A stretch of 60,000 nucleotides of DNA from Symsagittifera roscoffensis (taxonomy: Eukaryota; Xenacoelomorpha; Acoela; Convolutidae). Shown in pieces: positions 1 through 10,126 of this stretch; within the stretch, counting starts at the first letter, position 1, and every line of letters starts with the position of its first letter. The stretch is from the NCBI RefSeq assembly GCF_963678635.1, contig NC_087069.1, forward strand, positions 32,577,710-32,637,709. The letters are read 5' to 3'. The position numbers were made by a program, and so were the translations under genes. The notes beneath the pieces were generated by a model. It worked only from the letters and a program-made list of their open reading frames with translations, ran no database searches and was not told the origin of the DNA.

Positions 1-318
1 TATAGTTCAAACTTCTGTTATATGAAATTATAGTTTCTTAAATTTACTATTTGCTCAGCAGCAACCAATGGTTATTGAAATAAATAAGCAACCAAATTGT
101 TCGACATGCTCCACTTCCACTTTACTCTTGCTTCAAGCTTTTAAACGAAAAGAGAGTATGGTTAAACTAGTTAGCAGCATAGCCCAATAAAATTTGGGAA
201 AAGCATAAATCATTAATAATATAACAGGATACTAGTTACGCGTGCACTAAAAGAGATCACTTTCATTGCAATTGTATTCTCCTTATAAGCTAAAACAGAG
301 ATGAGCCCCCCTCGCACA
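1..318. other. AT-rich non-coding flank
   Basis: No reading frame, RNA gene or repeat structure could be supported here. It is ordinary AT-rich sequence leading into the foldback element. Confidence 0.5.
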
Positions 319-1193
319 TTTTGTTGCTAACATTTTCTTGGCTTCTGGCCTATGGATGTTGGTTTTAAGGATCTACAACCTAGAATGTTTTTCCTCGTAA
401 TTTTCGAGTTCATGGTCATTTAAAAAAACTGTTGAGTGTGGTATAGGACATTTAAAGTTGATTGAGTGTGGTATAGAACAGCACACTCGCTTCATCCCCA
501 CACCTGACGTGACCATCCAGTTTTCAGTCTATTGAGTATGTCCCGGGTCGAGGTCCCAGACTCATGTCCAGATTTTGATGGTCTCGCCGCATCCGGATTT
601 GGACCCAAATTGCATAGTCGCGACGAGAGTTTGAGTCTGGAAAGTCTGGACATGAATCGCGCCGTGGGCCACCTCTAAATAGCAAAATTTGGTCGCAAAA
701 GTATGGAAATGGGTCGCTGGACACAAACTTTCGCGACCCATGCACAGGATTTTGCGACCAAATTTTGGTAGTCCAGAGTTTCGCGACCCTTGTCCAGAAT
801 TTCGCGACCAAATTTTGGTATGTCGAGACTTTCGCGGCCCACGGCGCGACTCATGTTCAGACTTTCCAGACTCAAACTCTCGGCGCGACTATGCAATTTG
901 GGTCTAAATCCGGATGCGGCGAGACCCTCAAAATCTGGACATGAGTCTGGGACCTCGACCCGGGACATACTCAATAGACTGAAAACTGGATGGTCACGTC
1001 AGGTGTGGGGATGAAGCGAGTGTGCTGTTCTATACCACACTCAATCAACTTTAAATGTCCTATACCACACTCAACAGTTTTTTTAAATGACCATGAACTC
1101 GAAAACTGCGAGGAAATACTTTCTAGGTTGTAGTTCCTAAAAGCCAACATCCATAGGCCAGAAGCCAAGAAAATGTCAGCAAAAAAAACAAAA
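319..1193. mobile_element. Foldback element with ~350-bp inverted arms
   Basis: The left arm (about 319-670) and right arm (about 836-1193) are long imperfect inverted repeats of each other. For example, ATTTTCTTGGCTTCTGGCC at 331-349 is mirrored by its reverse complement near 1158-1176, and GCGCCGTGGGCC at 659-670 by GGCCCACGGCGC at 836-847. The two arms enclose a 165-bp loop. No transposase frame lies inside, so this would be a non-autonomous foldback or long-TIR element. Short frames in it on both strands are mirror images caused by the inverted repeat and are not genes. No clear target-site duplication was seen. Confidence 0.8.
671..835. repeat. Loop of the foldback element with TTTCGCGACC repeats
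   Basis: The loop contains several degenerate copies of a motif of about 30-40 bp built on TTTCGCGACC followed by AAATTTTGGTA and a short spacer. It resembles the TTCGACC/CTCGACC minisatellite seen elsewhere in the window (13.9, 18.9-20 and 22.8-23.4 kb). This suggests a shared origin, but that is inferred from motif likeness only. Confidence 0.6.
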
Positions 1194-1848
1194 GTACTAA
1201 TCGCTTAGAGTTTTCATTGAGCGTGTAATTCGTAATTCAATAAAAATCATTTTTCGTTTCTGTTCCTTCAAGCGAGAGTTTCATGTAGATTTAATCTTTA
1301 ATAGTATCAAACGCTTACCATTTTTTGCAGCTTCGATATTTGATTGTTTTTATGCACCTTTTAAACCAATCAATTTCATTTCTTTTTAACTTCATTGAGA
1401 CTCATTTTATTTGATTTAAGCCAATCTTTGCAGACTTTTTTTAATTTTGGGCAAAAATTATCATTCACAATTTATGCTAAAGATGATTTTTTTTCCGTTT
1501 CCACTGAAGTTTGGTCGTTGCTCAAAGACCCTTGAAAATGTAAAGACCCTTGTAAAATGCATGTCTTAATTTTTAATTTGAGCAACTTCTCTGACTAGTA
1601 TAAGGCATCAAACTAGATTGGAGATGCACTTCTTACAGCTTAAGTGCAAAATTTAGGGCCAAAAGATGGGCTTATTTTGAGTTTTTTTAAGTTCGACCAA
1701 AAAAACTTGGCAGCAAAGTTGATTTATAGTTGAGATTCAGGTAATTCAAAACTTATCTAACAAACTTTTTACATAAGTTAAGAACTTTTCAAAGTTCATT
1801 TCATTTTTTTTTCCGATTTTTGAAGAAAAGGACAGAATATTTCGGCTC
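1194..1848. other. AT-rich non-coding stretch
   Basis: Nothing supportable was found between the foldback element and the copia LTR. The stretch is poly-T/poly-A rich with no frame longer than a few dozen codons. Confidence 0.5.
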
Positions 1849-2049
1849 GGTTAAGATTCGAAGTTAGAGCAACTAGGACGATGGGCTGGGGTTGGAGAAT
1901 GATATAGCATCTGACTAAATAAATAGTTTGTGATTACTAGTTGACCTTGTCTGATTTAAATCAGTTTTTACTATTTTAATCAGTGTTGATCTCCAATCTG
2001 ATTCGCTTCAAATTAATCTGTCTGACCTTGAGATGGTCTGACTTCAGCT
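1849..2049 (-). repeat. 3' LTR of the copia element (decayed)
   Basis: It aligns with 4857-5143. Shared blocks include AGCAACTAGG, TTTGTGAT.ACTAGTT, CTATTTTAATCA and CTGTCTGACCTTGAGATGG in the same order. This copy is shorter (about 200 against 287 bp) and its terminal bases are mutated. The outer boundaries are approximate. Confidence 0.75.
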
Positions 2050-2104
2050 ACCCCTCACACTGAATTGGTTTTGTCCAATGCCAGGCCGCAATCCGTCAAG
2101 GTTT

Positions 2105-2772
2105 GACGATGTTAACCCACCTTAGCCTTGCTCAGGGCTTTTGTCAACAAGTCAGCATCCATGATCTCAGTAGGGCAATACTGGAGTTCAACTGTTTCAT
2201 CTTCCACTCGTTCTCGAACAAAGCGGTGTTCCACAGCGTTTTGCTTTCTTCGCTTCTGCATCACAAGGTCGCTCTGTTTGTCGTCCTGGGTGTGGTGAAC
2301 GACGGACCAACAGTCACCATCTCATTGAAAATCGATCGCAGATGTAGAGCTTTTGAACCTTTGCTGACCTTTCTTGATGCTCAGCCTCACTGGTAGATAT
2401 GGCTGCAGTTGGTTGCTTGATAGTGCTACAACTAATTGCTGTCCCTGTCTTTTGCAAATGAGAGCTGTAGCCAGTAGTTGATCTTCTATCATCCAGGTTT
2501 CCAGCCCAGTCAGCATCTGCGGATCCATAGAGCTTTACACCATCAGCAAGTGTCCATGTTGTCATGGCTTCGAGAGATTTCATTTCTAAGGCGATGGCTG
2601 TCAGCCACTGCTCACTTTTGGATGCAGACAATGCTTCCGAATATCCCTTTGGCTCTTGGATTGAAGTCACTGAAGCGTGGGTATAGGCCAGTTCGTATCG
2701 AATGGGTGGGTTCCTTGTCCGAATGGACCTCTGCATTGGATAATCAGTAGAATGTACACTTATTGCCTCCAC
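2105..2772 (-). pseudogene. Copia pol 3' part: RT start fused to RNase H, RT core deleted
   Basis: The translated minus strand begins with the segment that precedes the reverse transcriptase in copia polyproteins (EPKGYSEAL, then AIALEMKSLE, then TTWTLAD). At about position 2541 it jumps straight to the RNase H motif YGSADADWAG, followed by DDRRSTTGY and STSEAEH. The whole RT core, including the YxDD box, is absent. The RNase H tail continues in another frame to about 2105, where FVRERVEDETVEL and DADLLTKALSK match the usual polyprotein end. The acidic residues of RNase H (D in DADW, E in SEAE) are still readable. A frameshift near 2310 separates the two parts. Non-functional remnant. Confidence 0.85.
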
Positions 2773-2956
2773 TGATATGCAGTATCACCCTCAGATGAAG
2801 CGGTTAGTGCTTTGCAAGTTGCCATTGTGCTTTGTCGCTCAACATCAATGCATCCCAGGGTTTGTAAAGCTCCAGGGTTTGTAAAGGCTAACTGTCAACC
2901 TTGAAGTCTTCTGGAATGATGTTCTCATTGAAAGTCAGGCGTCATGCATGCACCAC

Positions 2957-3402
2957 TCATCTTGCCTCTAGATCTATCGGCAAGTAGGCTATGCTTTCCT
3001 CGTAGTAGCCGATGAACAAGCTTTTCTCGCCATTGGGATTCAGTTTCCATCTGTTGCCTCGATCGACAGTGAACTCCTGCTTGATCTGGGGTTCTCTACA
3101 AAGTTTCCCTAGAGCATTTGGCAAATCCTCACCTCCATTCGCAGGCACATTGGTGCTCCATGCTCAGCCACATACTCGTGGAACTTCACTAGAGCATCAC
3201 TCTTGTTTACCCGGTACTTGGCCACAGCCAGCCGACTGAAGTCATCGATGAAGCTCAAGGCATAACGTGTACCAGGCGTGCTCAGTATTTCAAATGGTAT
3301 CTGGATGTCACTGAAGACCCGTACCCGTTGCCCTACTGTCAATGCTCTACTGTCAGTCTTTTTAGGTCTTGCTACTTTGACCATCTGTGTAGCTGTAGGC
3401 AC
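2957..3402 (-). pseudogene. Copia integrase fragment
   Basis: Two overlapping minus-strand frames make up the catalytic core of a copia integrase. The first (3109-3402) has VFSDIQIPFE, with the first catalytic Asp, and GTRYALSFIDDFSR. The second (2957-3148) has ANGGEDLPNALGKLC, the region of the second catalytic Asp, where the expected Asp of DNGGE reads as Ala. A frameshift separates them. After EFTVDR the sequence skips to KLNPNGEKSLFIGYYEES, a segment that normally lies further toward the C-terminus, so part of the core including the catalytic Glu is deleted. In the element it would insert the cDNA copy into chromosomes; this copy cannot. Confidence 0.85.
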
Positions 3403-3528
3403 TTGGCAGGCACAGTAAAAATAAGAAAAGTCCTACTGGTTGAGGTGCCCCAGTAGTCGCTGCCACAACAATGTATTGCTGGTATCTCCCTTTGCCTTCG
3501 TCACTAGACTCATCGGGTTTCTCCTGAA

Positions 3529-3874
3529 CTAGCACTCAAGGAAGAAAAGGTTGCCACGCTGCTTCGCAGGTAGCTTACCATCTGGTGCCAGTAGAAGTGA
3601 AACGGCGAAACTGAAGCTTGACCCTCTTGCCACCACTGAGCTCACACTCATCAAGTTCACGATGTTCCTCGGCACAAACAGCGCATTAGCTTCTCGCAGC
3701 ATCGTGGCAGTCAATGTTAACAACTTCCGCTGATCCTTTCACTCAATCCTTAACTGCGTGCTGCTGGGGTTCTCCACAGTTGTCCCTTCGTTCTAGCTCT
3801 CAAAGCTAGAGGAGACAGCTCTGTCGCGCACCATAAAATCAGTGCACCCCGTATCCGCAGGTATTCTTTCACTT
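3529..3874 (-). pseudogene. Copia protease and protease-integrase linker fragment
   Basis: Reading the minus strand, ADTGCTDFMV at about 3829-3858 is the aspartic protease active site (DTG, with the copia-like context before the FMV). Further on, in another frame, REANALFVPRNIVNLMSVSS (3529-3723) is the usual protease C-terminal and gag-pre-integrase linker. A frameshift and stops lie between them. In an intact element this domain cuts the Gag-Pol polyprotein. This one is broken. Confidence 0.75.
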
Positions 3875-4773
3875 TCATGGAAGATGAAGCACAGTAACTG
3901 AATAACCCTGTCCTTCCCTGCTTGCGATATTTCGCGAACTGTCTAGGTTGCTCATATTGGAAGCAAACTTACTTTTTTGCTCAAAGTGTACATGCTTCGT
4001 TGGACTCACTGCCTCGAGCACCAGATTGTTCACTGTCCTATTTGGATTTGCAGTGTCCCTCCTCATATGACCTTTCTGAACGCACTTATAACAGCCACTA
4101 CTTGACACTCCTTTATTCTTCCTCATTTTTTGCATGGCTATGGGACCATGACCAGTCTTCTCTCCAAATCGAGCCTTCCTCGATTCATCGTACTTCCTCA
4201 ACCTCGTTCTCAGCTCTGGTAACGTCTTGGCTGGTTAGAAGCACTCCTGCACCACAAAATGCTCATGTCCAACAGGCAGCCCATTGATCACTAGATCATT
4301 GAACAGCGTTTCCGTGATTGCTTCTCGAGTTTCGGTCAACCGCGTCATCAGCTCTTGACGGCAAACCGAGCATTCGTCGAGATATTGGGTGCAGCTTCAC
4401 AAACTGGTTTATTAGACTGACCCCCGTCGGCGTCTCTTCATAGCAAGATTTCTCTTGGAGGAGCTTCCAGGCCTTCATCCGATCGCCATAGTCATTATTT
4501 CCCACGCAGTTGTTCTTTATGTACATCAAAGGGGGGTTGTTGAGCACCAGAGCCATGTGGGACCACACGGTGTTTCGGTTGTCGTTTCTCTGCCGGATCA
4601 ACACTGCTCGTTCCTCCATCTCGGTATTAAGCTGCCTGCTGATCAGCATTCGCACTCCCGGGAGAGTAGCCTCAGCTCAGTAGGCCATTGGTGTGCATCA
4701 GCGCAACAAACCTTGTCGACTAAGACAGAAAATTTTCAAACTTTTACTTGAACGCCGCCAGTTTCGAATCCAT
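3875..4773 (-). pseudogene. Copia gag remnant with defective zinc knuckle
   Basis: The likely start codon is the minus-strand ATG at 4773 (MDSKLAAFK), followed almost at once by a stop. The frame at 4296-4655 carries the copia-type capsid pattern, including DRMKAWKLLQEKS and TGVSLINQFVKLH. The frame at 3875-4201 carries a CCHC nucleocapsid knuckle, CYKCVQKGHMRRDT, in which the last Cys is replaced by Thr. Gag would form the virus-like particle that packages the RNA. Several stops and frameshifts make this a pseudogene. Confidence 0.82.
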
Positions 4774-4838
4774 GCTTGTTAAAATCTGCTAGCTAAAAAC
4801 TGAAAACTCTGGTAAAAAATAATACGAGAAAAAATTAG

Positions 4839-4856
4839 AAATCTGGGCTAATAACC
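4839..4856 (-). promoter_or_regulatory. Candidate primer-binding site of the copia element
   Basis: Directly next to the inner edge of the 5' LTR the sense strand reads GGTTATTAGCCCAGATTT. This resembles the Drosophila copia type of primer site, which pairs with an internal part of initiator methionine tRNA. The comparison is from memory of the family, not from an alignment. Confidence 0.5.
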
Positions 4857-5143
4857 TGTTAGGACTCAGGGTTATAGCAACTAGGATTAAGGGCTGGGTT
4901 TAGATGGAATTGAGAATACATAGTGATTCTTAAAAAAGAATTGAGAAAAAGAGTTTAAATGTCATGACAAACTAAGCTTCACGAAAGTACCAGTTAATCA
5001 ATTACTGACTAATTAGTTAGTTTGTGATCACTAGTTAAATTTTTTTGAGTTAAATTGTTTTCGACTATTTTAATCAAAGTTGACCCCCAAACAGATTTGC
5101 TTCAATTTCTTCTGTCTGACCTTGAGATGGTCTGACCTCAACA
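4857..5143 (-). repeat. 5' LTR of the copia element
   Basis: 287 bp. On the sense (minus) strand it begins TGTTGAGGTCAGAC and ends CTGAGTCCTAACA, the usual TGTTG...TAACA type of copia LTR ends. It aligns with the shorter copy at 1849-2049. Confidence 0.8.
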
Positions 5144-7778
5144 ATTATAAGCAATTTCTGTCGGAATTTTTCGCAATAATTCAACAATTTTGTTGTTTTA
5201 AGATCAAGTTTCAAAAAAAAAATTGAACCCATGATCAAAACTCGGAAAACATTTGGGGAATTAAAGAGAACCAATTTGACAGATTTGGCCGATTAAAGCC
5301 CGACATAGTTCGTGCTACTAATGCGTAAGCGGAGATTTAAATTGTTCTAGAAGTCGTCCCAAACCGAATTCAGACATGCTACTTATCCTGTTAAATGGTT
5401 TGCAATTTGCAAATTTGATCCTTTTTTTTTTGAAAAAAAAATCATCCATTTTTAAAGCAAAAACTACACCATAAACTAACGAAAAAATTTTGCATTAGCT
5501 GGTTTTTTCATTCAGTACAATTTCGCCGGTTCAAATATTAATTTCACAAAACTTGCTTAGTACCACCAGAAAATTAAAAGATAAGCAAGCGAAGGCGCGA
5601 AGTTTTCAGGCGTCGCTATAATTGTTGCGAACTGATTTCAGGCAAGATATTAATTATCAATCAATTTTATTGTATGTTTGGAGGAGGAAATATAAGCAGG
5701 TTTGAAACGTAGAATTTATTAGATTGTTTTGTACCAAAATTAACTTTGCCCTGATATTTTTTAGATACCAAAACTGAGCCTTCTTAATGGATTCATTTGG
5801 ACTTTTGTAACATTTGTTCAACTTAAATCACTTTTGATGAGTCCCAGATGAGACTTATAACTACCGCCAAAACTTCAGGATGAAAACAGTTCAACACAAT
5901 TTCAGTTAACATAAATTTAGATATAACAACGATTTAATTCAAGAGGAACTAAGTTAACTCGAACTAAGTGCAGGGTAACTTCATGTAAACGTCTTTCAGC
6001 CGTAGTTTGGTTTCCAAAAAACTGAAAAAATTGTCACAGTAAAAGTTTAGTTTTTGTCGATTTTAAAATAATTCCATCGCCTTAACTCAAATCAAAGTCA
6101 ACGGGAAAATGAGAAAACAAAATTGGAAATTTAATTTTGATTTTTTTCATTTTAAAAGAAATCCTCGTTTCTTAATTGGAATTTTCTATGATACCTGCAC
6201 AGCAACCTGCTACTTTTGTCTGAGGAGTTTTTTTTACCAAGAACAAGTTTCTGTTTTAGATCTGACTTTCGTGCAATCATTATTTGGGCTGTTTGACTTG
6301 ACATATATTTATTAAGCCTTCTTGAGAATAAGAACTAAGAGCTCCATTTTTTGCAGGAAGAGTCGTGTTGCTTTCTAATTGACTTTTACAAGGCTACGAG
6401 AACAATAAAGTGAGCCTGGAGTTATTCAAATTGCACATCCTTTCTCTGGCTGAAAGAAATACAACGAGTTCGTATTCTCCTCTAACCCTATTCACATTTG
6501 TTTCCGTTTTGATAATTTTATATATGACTTTGATCAACTTCTTAAATTTTCCAGAAAATGTAGACGAAATTGATTGATCAACCTCCGACTGAGGTCGAAC
6601 TAATTTCTACTTAAAAGTAGATACGCTTCTCAAATTCTCTTCATTAAAATAAGATTGTATTGGAACCTCATATTGTATTGAAAACTCTCATTACAATACG
6701 AATCTTGAGTCAAGAGAAATTGAGTAGATTTTTTTGAAAAGCCGAATAAAACCTCAGCTACCATCAAACCATTTTTGAACAAACTTTTGTCTCAGGTTTT
6801 CAGAACTTAAAATAACTACTCTACTCTAATTAAGTTAGGTATGATTTTTTACTTTTCTTTATTCCTTCAAACAAAAAAACTTGTAAATTTTAAAAGAAAA
6901 AATTCCTTTTAAAAGATGTATTTGAATTGAGTGGTTCTGACTTTTATCGCAGTGTTCCCTGAGAAATTTTGCGCCTGAATTGTATCCTTTTGATGTTTCT
7001 ATGTGTGTTTAAAAAACCTTCTCTTGAAATTTTTGCGCCTTATTTGATTCGTTGTGTAAATATTGTTTCTGTTTCTGAAAGTTTTACCTTAAAGTCTTGG
7101 GCCGACAGTGATTTTTTTTTCTGTTTATAAAATTTTTTCAAGAAAGGTTTTGCGCCTATATCAAATTGTTTTGACTTCTTTTTGTATATTAAAAATAACT
7201 GTATTCAATTTGAGTAGTTTTGATGTTCCCACTAAATTTTATAAAAAGTATCTGAGAAAATAATGGGTGTGAAGACAACGAAAATAAATCATATGGTCTT
7301 TTTCTCTTTTTATCAAAAATTAGCTTAACAGCTTTTTGCTGAAATGAATGGAGTCTCCCAGAGTCTTTATGGTTAAAATTTATTTAAAGTAGTTTTTTGT
7401 TCCCACTACTGAAAATTTGGCTGAATCGTGTATTCGGATATTTTATTTTTTTTTCGATTTTTTTGGTCTCAATTTGGTTGAAATTAAAAGATTTTGATAA
7501 TTGAGTATGAGTGTTGTGAAAAAGTGGCTGAAAAAATGTTTGAGTTTTGGCTTAACTTCGAGCAATTAAAACCAGCGTGCAGGCCTACTATAAAAACATA
7601 TGCCCGTACACTTTTATTCAAGCCCTGAAAACGTAGTTTTTTGGTATTATTATAGAAAGATCTAACTAATTCATTTAAAACAAAAAAGCAAAATCATTTT
7701 ATGCAAGATCAAAAAAGCAAAAAAGCAACCGTTTTGAAACTACCGATTTGGAAAAAACTAGCGTGAAAAACTGCCAGC
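5144..7778. other. AT-rich non-coding region
   Basis: Long AT-rich sequence with many A and T runs. The only frame of note (plus strand, 6109-6315, 68 codons) is rich in F, Y and L, as expected from AT-rich chance sequence, and has no recognisable motif. I see no gene here. Confidence 0.5.
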
Positions 7779-8552
7779 ACGTACCCAGGGGAAATTCTTT
7801 ATTTCTTATATAAGTTGATTCTCAGATCTGAAATTCTTTATTTCAGATCTTGATAGGTATTTACAAATTTCAGATCTGAAATTTGGATCTGAAATGGAAA
7901 ATTCCAGATCTAAAATAAATTTGAAAAACAAATTTTTAGATCTGAAATTAGATCTGAAAAATCTTTTGTTAAATTATAATTTATGCATTTCGAGCAAAAC
8001 TGGAGTTTTTGCTTTTTGGTATTTTGCAATAAACAATTATGTTTAGGTTGACTAGTGGTCAGAAAAACTTCCAAATAATTTTCCAAATAGTTTTTTTTCG
8101 AGCTAAATTTCTTGTTCAAATGTGTTAAAAAGTACTCAAAAACTGTTAGAACAGCTGCGACCTTTTTGATTTTCATGCGTGCTTTACTTATGCGTTTCCA
8201 ATGTTTATCTCATGCTTGGGGAAACATACTTTGGCAGTCTCCAACTGAAATTTTGCTGAGTACCTGCTAGTAGCTAGCAGAAGCTAAGAAACACCAAAAA
8301 TTGCAAAAATTGAGTTCGAAACAATGAATGTTCAGATCTGAACTAGCCAAGAAAAACTAAATTTCAGATCTGGAATCAGATCTGAAATAACCAAGAAAGA
8401 GAAAATTTCAGACCTGAAATTAGATCTGAAATAAACAATCCTTAAAGTATCCAAATGTTATTTAAGCATTTCACAACCTATTTCAGATCTGAAAGTTAGA
8501 TTTGAGAAAAAGATTATTTCAGATCTGTTTTTAGAAAATTTACTGGGTACGC
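7779..8552. mobile_element. Inverted-repeat element with TTTCAGATCTGAAA palindromes
   Basis: The ends are inverted: CGTACCCAG near 7780-7788 against CTGGGTACG near 8543-8551, each followed inward by AAATT-type sequence. Both halves (7825-7970 and 8333-8530) are studded with about ten copies or variants of the perfect 14-bp palindrome TTTCAGATCTGAAA, many in pairs. The middle (about 7980-8330) lacks the motif. There is no transposase frame. Best read as a non-autonomous DNA transposon or MITE with subterminal repeats. The end positions are uncertain because GTAC is itself a palindrome. Confidence 0.6.
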
Positions 8553-10126
8553 GAGTTTCATGATAATTTTTTTCCAGCCTCGTTTCTTTGGCTTTATATA
8601 AGGTCTGTGTTTTAGATCTATAAGATCATCTGAAGGCCTGCATTGTGTATAAATTTTGAAAGCTTGCATCATGTATGTTATTTCTGTTTGTCACATCATC
8701 AATTTAGGTTTTTAAAATAACACGGTTTGCCGGTAGATAAGCAATCAACACAGAACGTTTTGCCCTTTTAAGGAAAGCTCGCTATTTTGTTGCCATGTTG
8801 TTGTTTGTTGTTGTTTTTAGGTGAAAGGCGACAAAGATACTTAACAAACTGCAAAAATGAAATGTGACTATAGGTAATGTACCGTAAAAAACTGAGTCAG
8901 CTATGAATTTATCAAACTGAGCTCATCAAATTGAGTGTCATGATAGAGTTGGTTTGAAAATTGAAAACATTTTCGAACTATTTGTTTTGATATTTGTGAA
9001 ATTGTCTGTTAGATAATTAAAGTCCGTCGAATAAAACAGATCAGAACGCCGCTGTTCCTCCTGTTGCTTTGCAAATATTACAGAAAAACTAAGAACAAAG
9101 GGATACTGGATAATAATGTTTTTAAAACTAGAAAAAATATATATTCTTTCAGCTTGTTTGCTTTGTTTTCGTTGAAGTTTTGTTGATTGTCTTTGTAGTA
9201 AAAGGCTATTGAAAAAATTATAATTCATCTAAATTGACTTCAGTTGCTCCATTTTTCTGAGTTCTTCTTGGAATCAGAAACACTTGTATAAATCTTTCAT
9301 ATGATAGCATAAATATTGGCCAACATTTTTTTTCGACCAAAAAAAATGCTTATGTGAGATGGGGGAAAAAGAAAAAAAGCCAGCTTTATTTCTAGGAAAT
9401 ACGAAACAAAACAACAGTCCTTTCAAATTGAAACTTGAAATTCTGAGAGATTGCATTTAAGATAAATTAGGCAGCCAACAAGCAAACGAAATTTTTAAAG
9501 TTAAGAAAAATTGTGATTAGTCGCACTCCGACCTGTAATGGCTTGAACCGAGCTCTGAGTGCTACAAAAACTGTGATATTCGAAGAGTCAATTGATTTAT
9601 GTTTTTGTGATTTACAATCAAGGGGATCTAGGTTGAAAATTGTTCAAAAAAACTGGTGAAAAATGCCATTGCGTTTTTTTCAGCGCGCGCTCTCCTTTAA
9701 AATAGTGTATATTGGCTGGCGCCAAAGGCGCCTTTAGAAAAATTTCAGGACTAATTGCCGAAAATGGAGGTCAGAAAAAATACCAAAGCGGGGACACTTT
9801 GGTTGGTGAGGGGGTTGAATTCCTGATGTAAATGCGTCCGCCCCTAAATCCCCATAAAGGTTTAAGAATATGACAAAATTTGACGGATCTCTTCAACTAA
9901 TTCCTCCTTTGCAAAAACAGGGGAGGTTCATTATTAAGTACAAAAACCTCATATGCTTAACCATTGAACTATTTCATCATAGGGGTGGCAATTCGTTAGG
10001 TACTCTAAAGTGGAATAGTTAAAAAAAATCTAATTTGATTACATGTTTCAACTTTTATGCAAGCAGAGATTTATGATAGTCGATTTAACGCAAAAAAAAA
10101 AATGAATTATTTCATCCAATTTTTTT
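8553..10126. other. AT-rich non-coding region
   Basis: No gene is supportable. Minus-strand frames near 8938-9228 and 9274-9456 have low-complexity composition and no motifs. A small hairpin, GGCGCC-AAA-GGCGCC, occurs near 9718-9732 in an otherwise AT-rich setting. Confidence 0.45.

Larger units (their letters stand above)
1849..5143 (-). mobile_element. Degenerate Ty1/copia LTR retrotransposon
   Basis: A minus-strand element of about 3.3 kb with LTR-like ends and, in sense order, gag, protease, integrase and RNase H remnants. This is the Ty1/copia domain order (integrase before RNase H). It is shorter than the family's usual 5 kb or so because the reverse transcriptase core and part of the integrase are deleted. 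Frameshifts and stops break every domain, so it cannot be active. The 5' LTR is at 4857-5143 and the 3' LTR at 1849-2049. No target-site duplication is recognisable, as expected for an old copy. Confidence 0.88.

Noticed and set aside
524-1168. Several overlapping frames on both strands in the foldback element
   Set aside because: They mirror each other across the inverted repeat and read through CGCGACC repeats; no protein motif.
7800-8530. The AGATCT palindromes as a CRISPR-like array
   Set aside because: Spacing is irregular, spacers are not unique units, and the sequence is eukaryotic.
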